Assembly: GCA_013816695.1 (NCBI GenBank)
Contig: JACDDZ010000073.1
Coordinates: forward strand, 1 to 7,705
DNA from: Gemmatimonadaceae bacterium
GTDB taxonomy: Bacteria > Gemmatimonadota > Gemmatimonadetes > Gemmatimonadales > Gemmatimonadaceae
Length of the DNA stretch: 7,705 nt
Direction of reading: 5' to 3'
Each line of letters starts with the position of its first letter. Positions within the stretch are counted from its first letter, which is position 1. Below the pieces are notes generated by a model. That model was given only the letters and a program-made list of their open reading frames with translations, did not search any database and was not told where the DNA came from. Of this stretch, positions 1-5,247 are shown one piece after another. The translations under genes and the position numbers were made by a program.

Positions 1-986
1 TTGTAGAATCCCTCAGTCCCGACATACACGACATCATCGTTGCGCGGGTCGGCGGTGATGTTCGTGTAATAAAAGGGACGGGTAATCAAGCCCTTGGTAG
101 TTGTATCAACGGGTACGAATGAGGCACCCGCGTCATCAGAGCGATACAGTCCGCTACCCGGCGCCGCTTCCATTAGAACATAGATGCGCCGTGGATTTGC
201 AGCAGTGACTGCGATGTTTGACTTTCCAACCAAACCGTTCGGGAGGCCGTTGGTCAGTCTGGCCCACGTGTCACCGCCATCGGTGCTCTTGTACACTCCG
301 CCCTCATGCGCACCGCTGATTACCGTCCACGGCTTCCGCTCGCCGCGCCACATGGATGCATAGACCACATTGGGCCTACCCGGCTGCAGCTCTACATCCA
401 CGCCGCCAGTTGAATCGGATACGTACAAGATTTTTTTCCAGCTGACACCGCCATCAGTGGTGCGATAAATCCCGCGCTCTTCATTCCGTCCAAAGGGATT
501 CCCAAGCGCTGCGACAAATACGATGTCAGGATTTGTGGGATGAACTGCGAGCGAACCCAGCTGCCCCGCGTCGCGGAGACCCAGGAACTTCCATGTCTTG
601 CCCGCGTCACTGGATCTATAAATCCCGCGCCCCACTGAGACATTGCTTCTCAGCCCTTCCGAACCGGTTCCCGCATATATGACGTCGGGATTGGAGTCCG
701 ACACATCTATCGATCCAATCGATGCGGCAGCAAAGTACCCATCAGAGATGTTCTGCCAGGTCGCGCCCGAGTTAGTCGTCTTCCAAACCCCGCCCCCGGT
801 CGTGCCCATGTAAAAAATCGAAGGCTGCTGGGGAACGCCGGTCACAGTCGTTGCGCGACCACCACGAGTAGGGCCGACGTACCGGTACCTCAGCCCCTTT
901 AGCTGCGAAACGTCCACCTGCGCACTGGCAGCGGATGAGATAATGAAGGAAAATGCGCAGATGGCGCGCACTATTTGTCGGGGCAA
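1..986 (-). CDS. Secreted BNR/Asp-box (VPS10/sortilin-like) beta-propeller protein, N-terminal part
   Basis: The reading frame is open from a TTG at 986 to the left edge, giving 328 complete codons; the C-terminus lies outside the window. Residues 1-22 (MPRQIVRAICAFSF...SAASA) form a typical signal peptide with a cleavage site before Gln23, so the product is exported. The mature part opens with LKGLRYRYVGPTRGGRA and GTTGGGVWKTT, the usual start of large sialidase-like/VPS10-type propeller proteins. Asp-box-like repeats are visible at about 70-77 (TTNSGATW), 125-132 (SSDAGKTW), 176-183 (TTDGGVSW) and 234-241 (STDGGDTW), with a weaker one near the end (SDDAGASF). Blades are separated by 'NPDVIYAGTG'-like strands. 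No ATG exists in this frame after the upstream stop; TTG at 986 was chosen because it gives a clean signal peptide and has GGAG six bases upstream. GTG at 968 is an alternative. Full members of this family usually run to about 1000 residues. Substrate or partner is unknown; sialidase activity should not be assumed from the Asp boxes. Confidence 0.88.
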   Translation of the reverse strand, partial: MPRQIVRAICAFSFIISSAASAQVDVSQLKGLRYRYVGPTRGGRATTVTGVPQQPSIFYMGTTGGGVWKTTNSGATWQNISDGYFAAASIGSIDVSDSNPDVIYAGTGSEGLRSNVSVGRGIYRSSDAGKTWKFLGLRDAGQLGSLAVHPTNPDIVFVAALGNPFGRNEERGIYRTTDGGVSWKKILYVSDSTGGVDVELQPGRPNVVYASMWRGERKPWTVISGAHEGGVYKSTDGGDTWARLTNGLPNGLVGKSNIAVTAANPRRIYVLMEAAPGSGLYRSDDAGASFVPVDTTTKGLITRPFYYTNITADPRNDDVVYVGTEGFY

Positions 987-992
987 CTTTGA

Positions 993-996
993 CTCC
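993..996 (-). promoter_or_regulatory. Shine-Dalgarno GGAG that decides the TTG start
   Basis: On the minus strand GGAG lies six bases before the TTG at 986. This spacing, together with the signal peptide that begins at that codon, is the main reason to prefer TTG 986 over the GTG at 968 or the earlier TTG at 1019. Confidence 0.6.
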
Positions 997-1085
997 GGGA
1001 AGGTTCTGAGTGTTTCCAAATTTGCCGGACAGAGTCCAGGTACGCTACCAGATATCGGGCTTAACGAACCGACGCCGGGGCCGTC

Positions 1086-1094
1086 TACTATATA
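1086..1094. promoter_or_regulatory. AT island in the divergent spacer: candidate overlapping -10 elements
   Basis: The 134-bp spacer 987-1120 separates two divergently transcribed genes and must hold promoters for both if each is transcribed alone. Its only AT-rich block reads TACTATATA on the plus strand. It offers TACTAT or TATATA as a -10 for the DUF1800 gene, implying a leader of about 20 nt. It also offers TATAGT on the minus strand (1092-1087), one base off the TATAAT consensus, for the propeller gene, implying a leader of about 95 nt. No convincing -35 box is seen at 17 bp on either side; the nearest plus-strand candidate is TTAACG at 1061. This is inference from position and composition only. 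Confidence 0.3.
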
Positions 1095-1120
1095 GAAGAG
1101 ACCAAACCAACCGGGTACCC

Positions 1121-2908
1121 ATGAAATCCTTCACGCCATTCCTCGCCTTAACACTTCTCGCGGCGCCTCTCCACGCCCAGTCCTCTGTAACGCGTGAGCA
1201 AACTGCCGACCAACAGGTTTTGCACGTCCTGAATCGCGCCGCCTTCGGCCCACGTCCAGGCGACGCCCAGAAACTTCGCGCCATGGGCGTAGATGCTTGG
1301 ATCGAGCAACAGCTCCATCCCGAGCGTATCGACGATTCCTCATTTGAGCAATTTCTGAACGGTTACAAGTCGTTCGATGTCAAACAGAGTGACATGGTGA
1401 AGCAGTACGCGGAGCTTCAGCGTGAGCGCCGGCAAATGAAAAAGGATTCGGGCGAGGATACTGCCAATTTACGCCGCACTGGGCAGCAGCTTCGATCGGT
1501 TGTCGGAGAGCTGCAGTCATCGCGGGTCGCGCGCGCTGTATCGAGCGAGCGCCAGCTTCAGGAAGTCATGACCGACTTCTGGGAGAATCATTTCAATGTG
1601 TACGCCAGGAAAGGCGGGCCAATGCCCTTCCTGCTTACGTCCTTTGACCGTGACGTCATTCGCCCGAACTCGCTTGGGAAATTCCGCGATCTACTCGGCG
1701 CGGTCGCAAAGAGCCCTGCGATGCTTTTCTACCTGGACAACGCTCGCAGCACTGTCGACTCAACGCACCAATCCCTGGGACTGCAGCAGCGCGCCCGCAA
1801 AAATCCGCGAGCCCAACGGCCGCAGCAGCTTCGCAACGCAGGTCTTAACGAGAACTACGCGCGCGAGCTGCTCGAGCTTCACACGCTCGGCGTTGATGGC
1901 GGATATACACAAAACGACGTAATCGAAGTCGCGCGTGCACTCACAGGATGGACCATGGTTGCAGGCACGCTTCAGCCCAACGCCCAGCGTCGCCTCGGAA
2001 TGGCAGATGCCGAACCCGGTTCTTTTGTATTTCGCCCCGAGATGCACGATGCCGATGACAAGGTAGTGCTTGGCAAAAAACTCAAGGGCGGCCGCGGACT
2101 TGAAGACGGCGAAGATGTGCTGAACATCGTCGCGCGCTACCCGGCAACTGCACGCTATATCGCGACCAAGCTCGCGCGTCGATTCATAAGCGACAACCCT
2201 CCGCAGTCGATCATCGATCGCGCCACCCAGACGTTCACTAAAACCGATGGCGATATCCGCGAGGTTGTGCGTACCATCCTTACGTCGCCCGAGTTCTTTG
2301 CACAGGCGTCTTACCGCGCCAAAGTTAAGTCTCCCTTCGAAGTGGTTGCCAGCGCAGCCCGCGCGCTCGGTGCTGCACCAGATGCATCCCCGCGAACGGC
2401 TCTTGTAGTTGCCTATCTGGGCCAGCCAATCTTTGGACACCAGGCCCCAAATGGATATCCGGAAACCGGTGACGCCTGGATGAATACTGGCGCAATCCTG
2501 AATCGAATCAATTTTGGTTTGTATGCAGCTTCGCCTCGCTTCGCGCCGTCTTCAACTGATGCATTTGGTGGGCAGCAGATTCTGTCGGCGACACGCGATA
2601 AGCAGGTCGATGCTGTGGCCGGCGCACTCTTCGGCGGGGCGATCTCACCGGACACGCGGAAAATCCTGGTCACGGGCGACAATCCAATGCTCGGATCGGC
2701 CGACGCGAAAATGAGTGCGGCCGGAATTGCGAGCGCCGCCGACGGCGCAGGCGAAGAAATGACAATGGCGGCAGAGCCTCCGCCAAAAGCAGGCCAGCAG
2801 AAGCGCAAGGCCGGGCAGAATGGAGTGATGATGCAGGCACCGAAGCTCACCGGATTTGCGCAGATCGTCGGTCTTGCGATCGGATCCCCCGAATTTCAAA
2901 GGAGATAA
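1121..2908 (+). CDS. DUF1800 domain-containing exported protein
   Basis: This 595-residue protein belongs to the DUF1800 family, whose biochemical function is not established. The ATG at 1121 was chosen over the in-frame ATG at 1010 because it gives a clean signal peptide (MKSFTPFLALTLLAAPLHA, cleavage before Gln20); the upstream 37 residues are Arg-rich and lie in the divergent promoter region. Visible family motifs, in order, are HVLNRAAFGPRPGD at about 35-48, WENHF at 154-158, NENYARELLELHTLG at 243-257 followed by GGYTQNDV and ALTGWT (to 278), HDADDKVVLG from 309, and GYPETGDAW at 445-453. A charged helical stretch (about 90-140) and a Gln/Arg-rich linker (about 207-240) interrupt the core. 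Residues about 528-574 are a low-complexity Ala/Gly/Lys/Pro segment. The gene is followed after two bases by a DUF1501 gene, the usual partner. No strong Shine-Dalgarno precedes 1121; GGG at 1113-1115 is the best. Confidence 0.93.
   Translation: MKSFTPFLALTLLAAPLHAQSSVTREQTADQQVLHVLNRAAFGPRPGDAQKLRAMGVDAWIEQQLHPERIDDSSFEQFLNGYKSFDVKQSDMVKQYAELQRERRQMKKDSGEDTANLRRTGQQLRSVVGELQSSRVARAVSSERQLQEVMTDFWENHFNVYARKGGPMPFLLTSFDRDVIRPNSLGKFRDLLGAVAKSPAMLFYLDNARSTVDSTHQSLGLQQRARKNPRAQRPQQLRNAGLNENYARELLELHTLGVDGGYTQNDVIEVARALTGWTMVAGTLQPNAQRRLGMADAEPGSFVFRPEMHDADDKVVLGKKLKGGRGLEDGEDVLNIVARYPATARYIATKLARRFISDNPPQSIIDRATQTFTKTDGDIREVVRTILTSPEFFAQASYRAKVKSPFEVVASAARALGAAPDASPRTALVVAYLGQPIFGHQAPNGYPETGDAWMNTGAILNRINFGLYAASPRFAPSSTDAFGGQQILSATRDKQVDAVAGALFGGAISPDTRKILVTGDNPMLGSADAKMSAAGIASAADGAGEEMTMAAEPPPKAGQQKRKAGQNGVMMQAPKLTGFAQIVGLAIGSPEFQRR
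2898..2904 (+). promoter_or_regulatory. Strong Shine-Dalgarno AAAGGAG inside the end of the DUF1800 gene
   Basis: AAAGGAG ends six bases before the ATG at 2911 and lies within the last sense codons of the DUF1800 gene (Gln-Arg-Arg-stop), whose stop is at 2906-2908. The DUF1501 gene is therefore read from the same mRNA, and ribosomes finishing the first gene clear or reuse this site, implying translational coupling. Confidence 0.8.
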
Positions 2909-2910
2909 CA

Positions 2911-4161
2911 ATGCAAAGACGATCATTCGTAAAATCGGGCGCACTCGCGCTTGTAACTCTTGGACTGAGTCCCTCGTTTCTGCGACGTACTGCATTTGGC
3001 ATGCAGATCAGCGCAGTCGAGAAGGGCAAGATTCTGATCTGTCTCTTCCAGCGCGGCGCGGCTGACGCACTCAACATGCTCGTTCCGCATGGCGACAAGG
3101 AGTACTATGCAATTCGTCCATCGATCGCGATTCCCCGGCCTTCACTGGGATCGCGTGAGGGAAGTGCCATTGACCTGGACGGACATTTCGGATTGCACCC
3201 TTCGCTCGCACCACTAAAGCCTCTATGGGACCGCGGACTGCTCGCTCCCATTGTCGCTGTGGGAAGTCCCAGTTCCACGCGCTCGCACTTCGACGCGCAG
3301 GATTATATGGAGACCGGAACTCCTGACATCAAGGGAACGCAGGATGGGTGGCTCAATCGCTATCTCGCCGCCAAGGGAACATGCGCTGAGTGCGATAATC
3401 CCTTCCGCGCTGTCGCAATGACGCAACAGACCCCGCGAATTCTGGAAGGCCCGCAGGAAACGGTTGCCATGAACAGCCTCCAGGAATTCACTGTCCGTGC
3501 GACCGGCTCCGATGTACAGCGTCTCGAAGCTCTCTATAAAACAGGCTCGGCGGATCTGGTTCACGGCACCGGCCGCGAAATGTTTGACGCGGTCAAGATG
3601 CTCAAGGCCGCGAATCCCCAGAAATACGCCCCTGCCAATGGCGCGCAGTATCCGCGCTCGCAGTTCGGCCTCCGCCTTCTGCAGATCGCACAGCTTATCA
3701 AGGCCAACGTTGGACTCGAAGTCGCATTCGCTGATGTTGGCGGCTGGGACACTCATATCAACCAGGGATCCTCCACAGGACAGCTCGCAACCCGCCTGGA
3801 CGATTTTGCGCAGTCAATCGCCGCGCTCGTCACCGATCTAGGCGACAAAATGGGCGATGTCGTCATTCTGACCATGTCCGAGTTCGGCCGCATGGCACAC
3901 GAGAACGGAAACCGTGGAACAGATCACGGTCACGCGGGACTTCAGTTCGCGATTGGCGGTTCGGTCCACGGCGGAAAGATTCACGGCCGCTGGCCCGGCT
4001 TGGCTCGCGAGCAATTGTATGAGGGTCGGGATCTCGCGTTGACTACGGATTTTCGATCGGTGTTTTCGGAGATAGCTAGTAAGCATCTCGGGGCTGCGAA
4101 ACTTGATGCTTTGTTTCCGGGATATGTCGGGGCTCCGCGTGACTGGTTGGGGTTGGTCTAG
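2911..4161 (+). CDS. DUF1501 domain-containing protein, Tat-type signal
   Basis: This 416-residue protein belongs to the DUF1501 family, which is distantly related in fold to sulfatases and alkaline phosphatases but has no established reaction. The N-terminus MQRRSFVKSGALAL carries a twin-arginine motif (R3-R4-S-F-V-K) followed by a hydrophobic stretch, so export of a folded protein by Tat is likely. Family motifs are LFQRGAADALNMLVPHGD early in the mature part, FGLHPSLAPLKPLWDRGLL, SHFDAQDYMETG, GGWDTH (D280, H282), SEFGR (323-327) and TDHGHAG (D338, H339, H341); these Asp/His residues are candidate metal ligands. The end, LFPGYVGAP, is typical, so the gene appears complete. It directly follows the DUF1800 gene and is probably coupled to it. 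The last 47 codons shift markedly in composition (few C-ending codons, excess G and T) although the protein stays family-like. A convergent palindrome begins nine bases after the stop. Confidence 0.93.
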   Translation: MQRRSFVKSGALALVTLGLSPSFLRRTAFGMQISAVEKGKILICLFQRGAADALNMLVPHGDKEYYAIRPSIAIPRPSLGSREGSAIDLDGHFGLHPSLAPLKPLWDRGLLAPIVAVGSPSSTRSHFDAQDYMETGTPDIKGTQDGWLNRYLAAKGTCAECDNPFRAVAMTQQTPRILEGPQETVAMNSLQEFTVRATGSDVQRLEALYKTGSADLVHGTGREMFDAVKMLKAANPQKYAPANGAQYPRSQFGLRLLQIAQLIKANVGLEVAFADVGGWDTHINQGSSTGQLATRLDDFAQSIAALVTDLGDKMGDVVILTMSEFGRMAHENGNRGTDHGHAGLQFAIGGSVHGGKIHGRWPGLAREQLYEGRDLALTTDFRSVFSEIASKHLGAAKLDALFPGYVGAPRDWLGLV

Positions 4162-4176
4162 GCGTTCAAACTGCGC

Positions 4177-4216
4177 CGCAGAGGACGCAGGGGACGCAGA
4201 GGTTTGTCGCAGAGGT
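4177..4216 (+). repeat. Short tandem CGCAGRGG units in the left arm
   Basis: Four copies of an 8-9 base unit start at 4177 (CGCAGAGGA), 4186 (CGCAGGGGA), 4195 (CGCAGAGGT) and 4208 (CGCAGAGGT). The first three are head to tail at 9-base spacing and the fourth follows four extra bases. The right arm carries the mirrored copies (CCTCTGCG). The tandem structure suggests the arms grew by unit duplication. No spacer regularity of the CRISPR kind is present. Confidence 0.75.
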
Positions 4217-4220
4217 TTTT

Positions 4221-4263
4221 GGGGGAACTGCAACAACATTCCATCTGTCGTGGCAGTTCCCCC
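4221..4263. terminator. Inner hairpin of the palindrome, candidate bidirectional terminator
   Basis: GGGGGAACTGC (4221-4231) pairs perfectly with GCAGTTCCCCC (4253-4263), an 11-bp G+C-rich stem with a 21-nt loop, nested inside the larger palindrome. It lies between the convergent stops of the DUF1501 gene and the glycosylase gene. No run of T follows the stem on either strand, so it does not meet the strict intrinsic-terminator pattern. Its role is inferred from position and stem strength. Confidence 0.4.
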
Positions 4264-4327
4264 TATGTTGCAGTCCTCTGCGTAAACCTCTGCGTCCCCT
4301 GTGTCCTCTGCGGCGCAGTCAAAGCCC

Positions 4328-5218
4328 CTAACTGAGATCCAGTTCGTCGAGAGACTTTGGCCAATCCTGCTTCAACAACCGTGACAAACCCCGATCGGCA
4401 AACAAGCGCCCCTCGGTCTGGCATCGCGCACAGTAGTTAGTCTCATTGGCCGCGTATCGAATGCGTTGAACCGGCGCACCACAGACGGGACACGGCTGCC
4501 CAAACTTCCCATGCACCGCCATCTCCGGCCGGAACGCTGTGACCTTTTCGGGGAATCGATCGCGCGCCTCCGCACGGAGTCTGTCAGTCCATTCGATCAG
4601 CACTGACTTCGTTGCGTCGAAAAGAGTCGACGCCTCTTCGTCCGATAGTTTGCCGGACAACTTCATCGGCGACATTCGGGCGCGGTGAAGTATCTCATCC
4701 GAATACGCGTTCCCGATTCCACTGAACAGGCGCGGGTCGGTAAGCGAGCGTTTCAACGTATGATTCTCAGAGCGCAATCGATCCGCGAATTGCGCATCCG
4801 TTGCATCAAATACTTCCAGTCCGCCGCGCTGAAACTGCGCGAGCTGCGCCTGTCCCTGCACCACCCATAGCCCGGCGCGGCGCGTCGTCCCCGCTTCGGT
4901 AAGCACCAGAGTTCCATTAGGAAAGTCAAACGCGGCCAAGCCGATCTTTCCGGGCACTTTTCCACCCGCATCGATCCATTTGAAACGCCCGGCGATCATC
5001 AGGTGAATGACAAGGAAACTCTCGCTGTCGAACTCAAATGCGATTCGCTTCCCAAGACGGTGCATTGCGACAACTATCTTGCCTTCAATCTCAGAAATCG
5101 AGGGCTCGACGGTTCTCAATAGAAATGGCTTGGCGATGCGCACCTTTTGCAGTGGCTGCCCAAGAACACGCTTCTCGAGAGCTTCGATATAAACGGTTAT
5201 GTCGGGAAGTTCAGGCAC
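4328..5218 (-). CDS. Fpg/Nei-family DNA glycosylase (formamidopyrimidine-DNA glycosylase-like)
   Basis: This 296-residue protein is a base-excision repair enzyme of the Fpg (MutM)/Nei family, which removes oxidised bases and nicks the abasic site. The mature N-terminus is PELPD, giving the nucleophile Pro2 and catalytic Glu3. Lys57 sits in LGKR like the conserved hairpin lysine. GIGNAYSDE (167-175) is the helix-two-turn-helix Asn motif (N170). A zinc finger is formed by C243, C246, C263 and C266, with a further 30 residues after it. The start is a GTG at 5216-5218, fixed by the need for Pro2; GAAGG lies nine bases upstream. Substitutions relative to E. coli Fpg include Asp6 for Glu, Ile75 and Ala115 at the Met/Phe wedge positions, and Asn258 at the finger arginine. 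These suggest a distinct subfamily, so lesion preference is open. It follows the histidine kinase gene by 29 bp on the same strand and is probably co-transcribed. Confidence 0.92.
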   Translation of the reverse strand: MPELPDITVYIEALEKRVLGQPLQKVRIAKPFLLRTVEPSISEIEGKIVVAMHRLGKRIAFEFDSESFLVIHLMIAGRFKWIDAGGKVPGKIGLAAFDFPNGTLVLTEAGTTRRAGLWVVQGQAQLAQFQRGGLEVFDATDAQFADRLRSENHTLKRSLTDPRLFSGIGNAYSDEILHRARMSPMKLSGKLSDEEASTLFDATKSVLIEWTDRLRAEARDRFPEKVTAFRPEMAVHGKFGQPCPVCGAPVQRIRYAANETNYCARCQTEGRLFADRGLSRLLKQDWPKSLDELDLS

Positions 5219-5227
5219 CCTTAAATG

Positions 5228-5233
5228 CCTTCG
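5228..5233 (-). promoter_or_regulatory. Shine-Dalgarno CGAAGG for the GTG-started glycosylase
   Basis: In the 29-bp gap after the kinase stop, the minus strand reads CGAAGG nine bases before the GTG at 5218. A GG directly abutting the GTG is too close to serve. The site supports initiation at the GTG, which is also demanded by the catalytic Pro2. Confidence 0.45.
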
Positions 5234-5247
5234 TAGCTATCGCGGAA

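Larger units (their letters stand above)
4170..4319. repeat. 150-bp near-perfect palindrome, MITE- or REP-like, between convergent genes
   Basis: The left arm (4170-4215) and the reverse complement of the right arm (4275-4319) match except for one substitution (4187) and a GT/A difference near the inner ends. The outermost 17 bases of each arm match perfectly, beginning ACTGCGCCGCAGAGGAC. The sequence TCAAA occurs just outside on both sides (4166-4170 and 4319-4323, sharing one base with each arm), as a 5-bp target duplication would. Between the arms lies a second palindrome. There is no coding capacity of its own, so a non-autonomous mobile palindrome (MITE-like) or a large REP-like element is the best description. 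Because the flanking genes converge, the folded RNA may also stop transcription from both sides. It fills nearly all of the 166-bp spacer 4162-4327. Confidence 0.8.

Noticed and set aside
392..643. 83-codon minus-strand frame inside the propeller gene
   Set aside because: It overlaps the real frame, which has a signal peptide and Asp boxes throughout; the short frame has neither.
1..986. True sialidase (neuraminidase) call for the propeller gene
   Set aside because: Asp boxes occur in many propellers; no catalytic Arg triad or FRIP-type motif can be recognised in the visible part.
1010..1120. Longer start for the DUF1800 protein at the ATG at 1010
   Set aside because: It adds 37 Arg-rich residues ahead of a complete signal peptide and runs through the likely divergent promoter; ATG 1121 fits an exported family member.
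1760..2440. 226-codon minus-strand open frame inside the DUF1800 gene
   Set aside because: It is a shadow of a conserved plus-strand gene; its translation has many scattered Cys and no recognisable domain or ribosome site.
3223..3756. 177-codon minus-strand open frame inside the DUF1501 gene
   Set aside because: It lies opposite conserved DUF1501 motifs and has no family resemblance.
4103..4285. 60-codon plus-strand frame running through the palindrome
   Set aside because: It starts inside the DUF1501 gene out of frame, and its sequence simply translates the repeat arms.
4177..4310. Possible CRISPR-like array from the repeated CGCAGAGG units
   Set aside because: Units are only 8-9 bases, adjacent, and mirrored in inverted orientation; there are no spacers of constant length.
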